The translations under genes and the position numbers were made by a program. A model generated the notes under the pieces. The model saw only the letters and a list, made by a program, of their open reading frames with translations, did no database searches and had not been told where the DNA came from. A DNA stretch of 64,000 nt from Cyclobacterium amurskyense (lineage in GTDB: Bacteria > Bacteroidota > Bacteroidia > Cytophagales > Cyclobacteriaceae), in the NCBI RefSeq assembly GCF_001050135.1, contig NZ_CP012040.1, forward strand, positions 1,426,001-1,490,000, written 5' to 3'. Below are positions 15,075 through 23,092 of the stretch, piece by piece. Position 1 is the first letter of the stretch, and each line of letters begins with the position of its first letter.

Positions 15075-16457
15075 ATGAAGAAATACGATGCAATCATCAT
15101 CGGAGCAGGTCAATCAGGAATGCCTCTGGCAAAAAAAATAAACGCTATAGGCTTGTCGGTAGCGCTCATTGAAAAAAGGGTGGTTGGCGGCACATGTATA
15201 AATGACGGTTGTTCACCTACCAAAACAATGGTTGCCTCCGCAAGAGTCGCTCATATTGTGAGTAGGGCTGAAGATTTCGGTGTAAATGTAAATAGTTTCT
15301 CAATTGATCAAAAGGCAATCAAAGCTCGCAAAGACCATATTGTAACTACTTTTAGGGGAGGAGCTGAGAAAAGCCTTAAAAAAGCAGGAAACATAGACAT
15401 CATCTTAGGAAAAGCAACTCTTCTTTCATCCAACAAAGTACGCATTGCACGTGAAGGGGCGGAGGTCCTTGAAATTTCAGGAGAAAAAATCTTTTTCAAC
15501 ACGGGATCTTCTCCTTTTGTCCCAGAGATTGATGGTTTGAAAGAAACCACCTACCTGACCAGCACAAGCATTATGGAGCTTGAGGAAACCCCTGAACACC
15601 TGGTTATCCTTGGAGGCGGATATATTGGGCTTGAATTTGGGCAGATGTTCAATAGATTTGGCAGTAAGGTCAGCATTATTGACAAAGCCCCAAGGCTGGT
15701 ACCCAAGGAAGACAAGGACGTTTGTGAGGAAGTTTCAAAGATCTTTGCTAAAGATGAAATTAACACCTATTTGGATACCTCGGTCACAAGAATAAATTTC
15801 GAAAACGATCAATTTAAAGTTTATCTGGAAAGTAAATCAGGACCAAAAACTATTGAAGGCAGTCATTTACTGGTAGCTACCGGAAGGAAACCCAATAGCG
15901 AGGGCTTAGGACTAGAGGATATCGGTGTTAAACTTACTGAAAAGGGTCACATTGCAGTGAATGAGACCTTTGAAACCAGCATTTCAAATATCTATGCCCT
16001 TGGAGATGTAGCCGGTTCACCACCATTTACCCATATGGCATATAATGATGCGCACATTGCCTTTAGAAGTATCTATGAAGGAGATAAAGAAATTTCTTCA
16101 AAGGACAGGCTGCTTCCCTACTGTGTATTTATTGATCCTCAATTGGCAAGGATTGGACTTAATGAGCAAGAAGCCAAAGAAAAAGACATTCCATATAAGG
16201 TAGGTAAATTTTTTATGAAGCATGCCGGCAGGGCTCTGGAAACGGATGAAACAAGTGGTTTCTTTAAGGTACTTGTGGACCCTAAAAGCAAGCAAATCCT
16301 GGGTGCTACGATTTTAAGCCTAGATGGAGGCGAGGTGATGGCGGTGCTTCAGATGGCCATGGTGGGTAAGGTAACCTATGATAAAATTCGAAACCTTCCT
16401 ATCGCCCATCCTACATTGGCAGAAAGCCTGAATAATTTGATGATGCAAATTGAGTGA
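15075..16457 (+). CDS. FAD-dependent pyridine nucleotide-disulfide oxidoreductase (MerA/Lpd-like)
   Basis: The 460-residue enzyme has an N-terminal FAD loop (AIIIGAGQSGMPLA). The redox-active disulfide is in GGTCINDGCSPTKTM, with Cys at about residues 43 and 48. The NAD(P) domain carries ILGGGYIGLEFGQMF, the FAD-binding NIYALGDVAG follows, and the C-terminal dimerisation domain has the catalytic HPTLAES. This is a class I disulfide reductase like dihydrolipoamide dehydrogenase or mercuric reductase. The C-terminal Cys pair of true MerA is absent (it ends NNLMMQIE), and no 2-oxoacid dehydrogenase or mer genes are adjacent. The physiological substrate is therefore open. It is likely in an operon with the DUF427 gene. 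Confidence 0.88.
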   Translation: MKKYDAIIIGAGQSGMPLAKKINAIGLSVALIEKRVVGGTCINDGCSPTKTMVASARVAHIVSRAEDFGVNVNSFSIDQKAIKARKDHIVTTFRGGAEKSLKKAGNIDIILGKATLLSSNKVRIAREGAEVLEISGEKIFFNTGSSPFVPEIDGLKETTYLTSTSIMELEETPEHLVILGGGYIGLEFGQMFNRFGSKVSIIDKAPRLVPKEDKDVCEEVSKIFAKDEINTYLDTSVTRINFENDQFKVYLESKSGPKTIEGSHLLVATGRKPNSEGLGLEDIGVKLTEKGHIAVNETFETSISNIYALGDVAGSPPFTHMAYNDAHIAFRSIYEGDKEISSKDRLLPYCVFIDPQLARIGLNEQEAKEKDIPYKVGKFFMKHAGRALETDETSGFFKVLVDPKSKQILGATILSLDGGEVMAVLQMAMVGKVTYDKIRNLPIAHPTLAESLNNLMMQIE

Positions 16458-16561
16458 TTTTGAATTTACAACTATAATGGTTTTAATGCCAGTTTCGAAA
16501 GCAAATTGATTAAAAAATCAGCTTGTGATAGTAGGTTTGTTCGCTATCTTGGAATCCACCC

Positions 16562-16960
16562 CTATTTGGCATCTACAGGCCTTTTGTTCCAGATTGCCAT
16601 AAACTGGAAATGGGCCATTCTTCTAGCGGACTCTTTGGCTTTATCAGCCAATTCTCCTTCATACAACTCATCTATTGTTTCAAACCACAACTGCAGCCAG
16701 ATTCCAAAATGCTTTTGCTCTACCGAATGGTTTAAATTCTTGTCTACATTGATATGTTTAAGCGTAGGGTTGCCCTTGAACTTAATCACTCCAAAAAGGT
16801 TCGTTTCCCAGAAATCAGTTAGTTTCTCCAGGTGTTCTGGCCACCTTTCCTCCTCAATGTGGCCATTGAAAATGGGACCCAAAACTTCGTCTTTTCTGAT
16901 TTTTGCATAGAATGCGTTTACCAGAACATTGATGTCTTTGCGGTTTTCAATTGGTTTCAT
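16562..16960 (-). CDS. Group III truncated haemoglobin
   Basis: This 132-residue globin matches the group III (P/CtrHb) pattern. It starts with an N-terminal INVLVNAFYAKIRKDEVLGPIF helix, WPEHLEKLTDFWETNLFG, and the proximal His in EQKHFGIWLQLWFETIDE. The group's signature EERWPEHLEKLTDFW is present. Truncated haemoglobins bind O2 or NO and are linked to nitrosative-stress protection. It is co-transcribed with a cupin gene six bases upstream. It converges with the flavoprotein reductase gene at 16457; no strong shared terminator is seen in the 104-bp gap. Confidence 0.9.
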   Translation of the reverse strand: MKPIENRKDINVLVNAFYAKIRKDEVLGPIFNGHIEEERWPEHLEKLTDFWETNLFGVIKFKGNPTLKHINVDKNLNHSVEQKHFGIWLQLWFETIDELYEGELADKAKESARRMAHFQFMAIWNKRPVDAK

Positions 16961-16966
16961 CAGGCT

Positions 16967-17314
16967 TTATTTATTGGATTCCTTTACAACATTTTCTACA
17001 CGTTCCACCTGATCCGATTTTGAAAGGCTCAAGCGAACCACACTGTCTTTTATAGCGGTCAGGTCATGTGGAATATTACCTCCAAGTGCCACAATACCTC
17101 CACTTTTAAAATTGTGTACCTCTCCTTCAGCCCCAAAGTCAATCTCTCCCTCCAAGACCTGAACCACTATCGGGAACTTGGTCTTATGCTCTTTCATTAC
17201 CTGGCCTTCCTTCAATAGAATACGTATTTCTTTGGAGAATGGAGATTCCAAAATGACTTTGGTACTGATTTTATTTCCAAATTGTAAATCTTTATAAAAC
17301 GAGGTAGCTTCCAT
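16967..17314 (-). CDS. Small cupin-domain protein
   Basis: The 115-residue protein is a single double-stranded beta-helix: KVILESPFSKEIRILLKEGQVMKEHKT forms the first cupin motif and HNFKSGGIVALGGNIPHDL the second. The metal-ligand His pattern is partly present (KEHKT, IPHDL). Small cupins near globins are common in Bacteroidota and may sense or bind a small ligand such as a metal, but the function is unknown. It is the first gene of a two-gene unit with the truncated haemoglobin. Confidence 0.8.
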   Translation of the reverse strand: MEATSFYKDLQFGNKISTKVILESPFSKEIRILLKEGQVMKEHKTKFPIVVQVLEGEIDFGAEGEVHNFKSGGIVALGGNIPHDLTAIKDSVVRLSLSKSDQVERVENVVKESNK

Positions 17315-17580
17315 ATTTTCTGTACTTTAAATTCAAATTACAACTATACAACAATGCCTTTTTAAGTTGAATAAATCTACTTGATTAATAAAGGATGTTT
17401 TTGTCTTTTATTGTTGTATAGGTATTACAATTTCTATTTAAAATGCGTTCAATTTTTTTCGTTTATTTTTTGCCGGCGGTTATATGGCTGGTATTAAATT
17501 GAAATGCGCTGACTCAATTTAAATTCAGAAATGCACCCGAAAATCTTAATGATTACGAACTCTGATCTCATTCCCGTAAT

Positions 17581-17739
17581 AATCCCCCTATCCCCTTCAA
17601 GGGGGATTTCCGGCAATAGGTATTTTATTGCTGAATTGGCAGAATTATGACGGGCAGAGGAAACGCAAAATAATATACGCACTCGTCAGTCCTGAAAGCT
17701 CGAAATCCCCCTTAAAAAGGGGGAAAAAGGGAGATTTTT
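17581..17739. repeat. Pair of inverted G/C-tract repeats (possible mini-element)
   Basis: 17581-17612 (aatccccct...aagggggatttccgg) and 17701-17739 (cgaaatcccccttaaaaagg...gagattttta) are related in inverted orientation. Each arm is itself hairpin-forming. They bound a roughly 90-bp non-coding spacer, giving a structure like a small terminal-inverted-repeat element; no target duplication was identified. Confidence 0.4.
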
Positions 17740-17835
17740 AACGTATCCATTATACCTACTCCTTCTGCTCCGCTCAGGAACCGGTTAATGTGTTTTGTTT
17801 ATAAAACAACCAATCCGATTGAAACAATTAATAAA

Positions 17836-17866
17836 AAAACCGGCTCATGGGCCGGTCTTTTTTATT
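17836..17866 (-). terminator. Terminator of glycyl-tRNA synthetase gene
   Basis: ACCGGC (17839-17844) and GCCGGT (17851-17856) form a stem with loop TCATGG. T-tracts on both strands make it potentially bidirectional. It follows the glyS stop on the minus strand. Confidence 0.8.
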
Positions 17867-17883
17867 CGCATGTATATTGAAAT

Positions 17884-19350
17884 TTATATTTTCTCGAATA
17901 CATTTCTAAAACTACAAGCGGCAGCAAGCCTGCCTTGCAAATCAGCAATTGGCACACGCTCCTGTCCAGTAGTATCTCTGTGACGTATGGTTACCGTATC
18001 ATCTTCCAAGGTCTGGTGATCTACGGCAATACAAAATGGAGTACCTATCAAGTCCTGCCTTGTATAGCGTTTTCCGATGGATCCTGCTTCTTCGTAAATG
18101 ATATTGAAATCGTATTTCAATTGATCAAAAATCGCTTTTCCTTTGTCAGGTAAGCCATCTTTCTTGGTCAATGGCAAAATGGCCGCTTTCACGGGAGCCA
18201 AGGCAGGATGCAAGGCCAAATAAGCCCTCGACTTTCCTTCCACTTCTTGCGTCGTAAAGGCATTGCAAAGGGTCATTAAAAACAATCTATCTGCTCCAAT
18301 AGAAGTTTCGACTACATATGGAATGTAATTCTGATTGATCTCTGGATCAAAGTACTGTTGTTTCTTTTTGCTGAACTCCTGATGCGCTTTCAGATCAAAG
18401 TCTGTTCGGGAGTGAATCCCTTCCACTTCCTTGAAGCCAAAAGGAAACTGGTACTCTATATCCAAAGCAGCATTGGCATAATGTGCCAGCTTCTCATGGT
18501 CATGTCTTCTTAGTTTTTCTTCAGGTATACCCAAAGCCTTGTGCCAGCTCATTCGTGTATCTGCCCAATGCTTGTACCATTCCAATTCAGTACCAGGTCT
18601 AACAAAGAATTGCATCTCCATTTGCTCAAATTCCCGCATTCTAAAAATAAACTGTCTGGCAACAATTTCATTTCTGAAGGCCTTACCTATTTGTGCTATA
18701 CCAAAAGGAATTTTCATTCTGGCTGTTTTCTGCACATTCAAGAAATTCACAAAAATCCCTTGAGCCGTTTCTGGTCTAAGGTAAATGGTATTAGAATCCT
18801 CTGATACAGAACCTACTTGAGTAGAAAACATAAGGTTAAACTGCCTTATTTCGGTCCAGTTTGTGGTTCCACTTACCGGGCATTTGATATCTTCCTCAAT
18901 TAATAATTCGCGAAGCGCTGAAAAATCTTCTGCCTCCAACAAACGCCCCATGGTAGCCAAAAGACTATTGGCTTTCTCCTGGTTGCCTTCGTTTTCATAA
19001 CCGGCAGCTTTTTCTTCAATCAGTACATCTGCTCTATAGCGCTTTTTACTGTCTTTATTGTCTACCATTGGATCATTGAAACTATCCACATGGCCTGAAG
19101 CTTTCCAGGTAGTAGGATGCATAAATATAGACGCATCCAATCCAACGATATTTCCGTTTAAACGGGTCATGGATTCCCACCACAGTCTTTTAAGATTGTT
19201 CTTTAACTCTACCCCATAAGGCCCGTAATCATATACTGCCTGAAGCCCATCATAAATTTCTGATGAAGGGTAAACAAACCCATACTCTTTGGCATGGGCA
19301 ATGATATCTTTTAGCAGACCACTTTCCTGCTTTTGTTCTGATTTTGCCAT
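17884..19350 (-). CDS. glyS: Glycyl-tRNA synthetase (single-chain, alpha2 type)
   Basis: The enzyme is 488 residues from the chosen start MAKSEQKQESGLLKDIIAH; a further six codons upstream are possible. It is a class II synthetase of the dimeric, eukaryote/archaeal-like type. GFVYPSSEIYDGLQAVYDYGP forms the N-terminal substrate site. RPETAQGIFVNF and the motif 2 loop (AFRNEIVARQFIFRMREFEQ) bind ATP and glycine. ETSIGADRLFL is motif 3. The C-terminal anticodon-binding domain begins near LHPALAPVKAAIL and includes DDTVTIRHRDTTGQER. It charges tRNA-Gly in the cytoplasm. It starts 42 bp after the sugar-oxidation operon, so read-through is possible. Confidence 0.95.
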   Translation of the reverse strand: MAKSEQKQESGLLKDIIAHAKEYGFVYPSSEIYDGLQAVYDYGPYGVELKNNLKRLWWESMTRLNGNIVGLDASIFMHPTTWKASGHVDSFNDPMVDNKDSKKRYRADVLIEEKAAGYENEGNQEKANSLLATMGRLLEAEDFSALRELLIEEDIKCPVSGTTNWTEIRQFNLMFSTQVGSVSEDSNTIYLRPETAQGIFVNFLNVQKTARMKIPFGIAQIGKAFRNEIVARQFIFRMREFEQMEMQFFVRPGTELEWYKHWADTRMSWHKALGIPEEKLRRHDHEKLAHYANAALDIEYQFPFGFKEVEGIHSRTDFDLKAHQEFSKKKQQYFDPEINQNYIPYVVETSIGADRLFLMTLCNAFTTQEVEGKSRAYLALHPALAPVKAAILPLTKKDGLPDKGKAIFDQLKYDFNIIYEEAGSIGKRYTRQDLIGTPFCIAVDHQTLEDDTVTIRHRDTTGQERVPIADLQGRLAAACSFRNVFEKI

Positions 19351-19391
19351 AAGCGCAAAATTAAGCAAAAACCTATACTCTACAAGGTTTT

Positions 19392-22229
19392 TCAGTTACT
19401 GGTATTGCTTTGTATCAGGAAAGCAGCAATATCTGCGATATCTTGGGCCTTAAGATCCATTTCCTCGGGTCCCGGCATCAGACTTATGGGAAGTGGTTTT
19501 CTCGTCAGCACTTCTTCTGCAGGAATTATATGCCTTTGCCCTTGAAAATCCAACATCGTAACCACCGGTCCTGCAGCTTGTAATAAACCTAAAAGTACCG
19601 CTCCATTGTTTAGTGCTATCAAATAAGCTTCCGAACCAAAGCCTATGGCAGCATCAGGTTGAACAATGGCGTTGACCAAGGTTGGGTAATCCATTTTATG
19701 TCCTATTTGACTCAGGTCTGGACCTATTTCATTACCCGAGGACTCGATTTTATGACAGGTAGCACAATTTTGAATAGCTTTTACTTTTCCGGCTACTGGG
19801 TCTTTGCTGAGCGATAGAACTCCTTCTTCATCTATTGCTTTTTCGCTACCAAAATAATGCCTCAACACCTTAAGTACCGAGGGCCTTTTTTCGCCTTGAG
19901 TTACGGCTGAAAAATCTAGATTGGAATCTTTTAATGCACCTTCTGCACCCATCAAAGCCAAATGGAGTCTGCCCGAAGGGTTTTCCACCAATTGAGCTAA
20001 CGCAAGCTGCTTTTGTTCATTGTTGGTTAAACTGTCTTTCAGTTGCGCTTTTAATGCCAGTAAATTGGGTTGGGCATCTGGTAAAACAATTGGAGCCTCC
20101 CAATCTTGCAGAAAAGCGCTCCACTCATTGTATTTTCTGAATTGAAGCCACCATTGGGCTTTTTCCTGAAGAGCCCCTTCCTTTTCAGCGGCTTTCTTTA
20201 CAGCCTCCACTGCTTCTTTTTCAAAGATAAAAGCCAAAGTTTCCAAAGCCAGGTCTCTTTCATCTGTGGTAAGTGCCTCATTTTCCAATCTGGCCCTTAA
20301 AGCAGGAATGGCTGCTTTGGGATGCCACTCCCATATTAAAGAGGCAATTTGAGGAGACCATTTTGCCGGATCTATTGCAGCGATATTGTCCCGGTAATAG
20401 GTTTCAGTATTGTCTTTCATTCCTATGCCCAATGCATTTCTGTACCAGGGATTTGTCCCATCGTATGCTTTGATTAACTCTTTATAGATTTCTGAAGTTT
20501 TCCCCCAATCTTCCTCCCTTAGCAATAAGGCCAGTTCCCTTCTAATCAATGGCAAACCATTCTTAGAAAGCTTCAAAGCTTCAACAAGCAAGCGCTCTGG
20601 GCCATTGGCTGACAAAGCCCTAGCTGTGGTCAAAACGATTTCCTGATTTGCGTCTTTTAGCAATGGCAAAATTGAATGGATTCCTTGCGCTCCCATACCT
20701 GCAAGCGTCCAGATCGCTCTGGCCCTGAAAAAGGGATTGTCCTCATTTTTAACCATACTTTCTAGCTCAGGCAAAACCGCAGCCCCTTGTTCTTTTAACT
20801 TTTGCATGGCAAAAGCACGTACATGAACCGCTGGATTTTTTAGCGCAGCCAATTGACCTTCTGTAGTAGAATAATCTATCTTTGGAAGTGTTAGGGTTTT
20901 TCCTTTTGGTACAATGCGGTAAATCTTACCTTCTCCCACTGTGTCCCTCATTTGATGGCCTCCCACGATCGGGTCATACCAATCAGCGATAAATAGCGAA
21001 CCGTCAGTACCTACTGTAACATCGCTTGGCCTAAACCATTTTCGGGTATCTTCCTCCACCTGGTGCCAGATATAGCCAGTATTGTCCTGGTCAACTGAGG
21101 AAACAAAGGCTTTTCTATTTTGAAGGGGATAACCAGCACCTATTACTTCAGGAGTATAGCCAAATACAATATTCCTACCTGCATCAGCACTTAATAAAAG
21201 CCCTCTGAATTGCTCCCCAAGCTCATCTCCCTCAATGCGAACCATTCCAGTAGGTGAACCTGCCCCATACACATCCCCAACAGGCAAAACCCCGGGATCA
21301 TGTTGGTGCCAATGCGCCTCAGCTATTGTTTGACCTGGTCTTCTATCGGCTTGCCATGTTCTGTTACCTTTCTCACTAAAATACCCTGCATTGCTTCCCT
21401 CCATCAACCAGGTAGTTCTACAGGAAGCTGTTTGGTCATCGTTGTCACTTTGCCACATATTGCCATAAGAGTCCACCGCAACTTCAAATGAATTTCTGAA
21501 ATTGTGTGACACTACCTCCATACCAGTACCATCGGGATTGATCCTGATGACCAAGCCCCCATTGTATATTTTTCCATCATCACTGATTTGTGAAGGAACA
21601 TTCTCGGTACTGTAAGGGGTAAATTCATTGTAAACGCTACCTGAGCGAAGCGTCCAGCCGTCTTTCCCTTCCACTTTATGTGGCCCTGCATTTCCTGTAA
21701 TAAAATACCATTTCCCATCCGGGCCAAGCTGCCCTGCATGTAGCCCATGGTCATGGTCTTTTCCTCCAAATCCTGTTAAAAAAACCTCTTTACTATCAGG
21801 AATATCATCGCCATCTTCGTCTGTATAGATGATTATATTTGGAGAACAAGAGACCACTATCTGATTGCCCAGCACGGCAATCCCCAAAGGGCTTCTCAGC
21901 AAGGTATCCTGAACAAAAACCTTTGAAGCATCTGCTTTGCCATCTCCATTGGTATCCTCAAGGATCATTACGCGATCACCTTTTTCCTGCACCTTGTGGC
22001 CATCAGCATTCCGGAAATCTCTGTAGTTAACTCCTTCAGTGACCCATACCCTTCCTTTAGCATCCACATCCATATTGGTGGGATTAAAGAATAGGGGGCT
22101 TTCGGCCCATACACTTACTTCCAATCCTTCCGGAACAAATAACAATGGTTGGTCTTCCTGTTGGTTGCCTGTATTGCAAGAAAAAATTCCCAGGAATAAA
22201 AGACTACAACAGATCGGCCACTTTACCAT
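19392..22229 (-). CDS. PVC-type dehydrogenase with HEAT-like repeats and C-terminal haem c
   Basis: This 945-residue lipoprotein has a signal peptide ending at a lipobox (LLFLGIFSCNTG). Residues about 30-430 form a beta-propeller related to glucose/sorbosone dehydrogenases: PEGLEVSVWAESPLFFNPTN, DGKADASKVF, GKDHDHGLHAGQLGPDG and GSLFIADWYDP. Residues about 440-690 contain helical HEAT-type repeats (VRAFAMQKLKEQG, FFRARAIWTLAGMG). The C-terminal domain is a cytochrome c with Cys822, Cys825 and His826 in NCATCHKIE and a likely Met ligand in MDYPTLVNAI or SLMPGPEEMD. It probably oxidises a sugar and passes electrons to its own haem. It is the last gene of the three-gene operon with the isomerase and sugar dehydrogenase. 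Confidence 0.85.
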   Translation of the reverse strand: MVKWPICCSLLFLGIFSCNTGNQQEDQPLLFVPEGLEVSVWAESPLFFNPTNMDVDAKGRVWVTEGVNYRDFRNADGHKVQEKGDRVMILEDTNGDGKADASKVFVQDTLLRSPLGIAVLGNQIVVSCSPNIIIYTDEDGDDIPDSKEVFLTGFGGKDHDHGLHAGQLGPDGKWYFITGNAGPHKVEGKDGWTLRSGSVYNEFTPYSTENVPSQISDDGKIYNGGLVIRINPDGTGMEVVSHNFRNSFEVAVDSYGNMWQSDNDDQTASCRTTWLMEGSNAGYFSEKGNRTWQADRRPGQTIAEAHWHQHDPGVLPVGDVYGAGSPTGMVRIEGDELGEQFRGLLLSADAGRNIVFGYTPEVIGAGYPLQNRKAFVSSVDQDNTGYIWHQVEEDTRKWFRPSDVTVGTDGSLFIADWYDPIVGGHQMRDTVGEGKIYRIVPKGKTLTLPKIDYSTTEGQLAALKNPAVHVRAFAMQKLKEQGAAVLPELESMVKNEDNPFFRARAIWTLAGMGAQGIHSILPLLKDANQEIVLTTARALSANGPERLLVEALKLSKNGLPLIRRELALLLREEDWGKTSEIYKELIKAYDGTNPWYRNALGIGMKDNTETYYRDNIAAIDPAKWSPQIASLIWEWHPKAAIPALRARLENEALTTDERDLALETLAFIFEKEAVEAVKKAAEKEGALQEKAQWWLQFRKYNEWSAFLQDWEAPIVLPDAQPNLLALKAQLKDSLTNNEQKQLALAQLVENPSGRLHLALMGAEGALKDSNLDFSAVTQGEKRPSVLKVLRHYFGSEKAIDEEGVLSLSKDPVAGKVKAIQNCATCHKIESSGNEIGPDLSQIGHKMDYPTLVNAIVQPDAAIGFGSEAYLIALNNGAVLLGLLQAAGPVVTMLDFQGQRHIIPAEEVLTRKPLPISLMPGPEEMDLKAQDIADIAAFLIQSNTSN

Positions 22230-22233
22230 TTTT

Positions 22234-23091
22234 TTAGGATTTCATGAGTTGTGATACAAAATTTAGATTTTTTCTATAGGCTGGCAACACTTCCATACCC
22301 TTTGGAATGGCTCCCTCCATAATGCACCAACCTTTGTAGCCAATTTTATCCAGGCTCACTTTTACTTTTTCAAAATTCACCTTTCCTTGCCCAAGCAACT
22401 GACCATTTTCTTTAAAGTGAATTTCACAGATATTTTCAGCTCCTAAGAGGGCTATTTCTTTATAAATATCATAGCCCATTTCTGTTGCATTGGCCAGGTC
22501 ATAATAGACCTTTACATGGGTAGAGCCTACTGCTGCTAAAATTTCGAGGTGCTCTTTTGCTGATAACCATGATTCAATACCTAAAACCACATTGGCTTTT
22601 TCCGCCTTCGGGGCTACTTTCTTTAATCTACGGATTACTTCTTTTTTTCCTTCAGGATCATTTCTTAGGTCTCCAGCAGAGAAAAAGGCCAGCAAAACAT
22701 TTTTGCATCCCAAGGCTTTGGCTACATCAATACTATCCGAAACCCAAACTTCAGTTTCAGGGGCAGATTTATAGGGCACCCGGTTGAGCTCCCCTATTGC
22801 CAAGCCCGCAATTTTTACCTTGTTATTTTTAGCCGACTGAAGATAAGTTTGTTGCATCTCCTTTTGCCTGAGATGCATGTTATTAGACACATTACCCAAA
22901 CTTACCTGAACACCATCAAGCCCTATTTCTCTCGCCAATTCAAATGCTGTAGGATCTGATGCTTTGCCAATGGACCAATCACAGGCGCCAATTCGAACTT
23001 TAGGTTTTCTGTCGTCCATCCCCCAAAGTGGAGCCAAGGCAACCATGCTACTTAATGTCAGGATTGTTTTCCGTCGGCTAATCTTTTTCAT
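22234..23091 (-). CDS. Exported sugar phosphate isomerase/epimerase-like TIM barrel
   Basis: The 285-residue protein begins MKKISRRKTILTLSSMVALAP, a signal peptide with an RR-containing n-region that might use the Tat route. The rest is an AP-endonuclease-2-like TIM barrel: LAREIGLDGVQVSLGN, GLAIGELN, ALGCKNVLLAFFS, VVLGIESWLSAKEHLEIL, and the metal ligands in YYDLANATEMGYD, EIHFKENGQLLGQGKVNF and GWCIMEGA. Family members isomerise or epimerise sugars, often keto-sugars. It lies four bases upstream of the PVC-type dehydrogenase and one base after the sugar dehydrogenase, so the three are translated from one message. Confidence 0.85.
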   Translation of the reverse strand: MKKISRRKTILTLSSMVALAPLWGMDDRKPKVRIGACDWSIGKASDPTAFELAREIGLDGVQVSLGNVSNNMHLRQKEMQQTYLQSAKNNKVKIAGLAIGELNRVPYKSAPETEVWVSDSIDVAKALGCKNVLLAFFSAGDLRNDPEGKKEVIRRLKKVAPKAEKANVVLGIESWLSAKEHLEILAAVGSTHVKVYYDLANATEMGYDIYKEIALLGAENICEIHFKENGQLLGQGKVNFEKVKVSLDKIGYKGWCIMEGAIPKGMEVLPAYRKNLNFVSQLMKS

Positions 23092-23092
23092 C

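Larger units (their letters stand above)
17315..17883. other. Gene-free interval with paired inverted repeats
   Basis: This 569-bp stretch carries the cupin promoter side, the two G/C-tract repeats described at 17581-17739, and the glyS terminator. Short open frames in it have no recognisable motif and look non-coding. Confidence 0.6.

Noticed and set aside
15075..16457. Mercuric reductase assignment
   Set aside because: The C-terminal Cys pair of MerA is absent and no mer genes are adjacent, so only the wider disulfide reductase family is supported.
17494..17682. A 62-codon minus-strand frame in the cupin-glyS gap
   Set aside because: It overlaps the inverted-repeat arms and shows no coding features.
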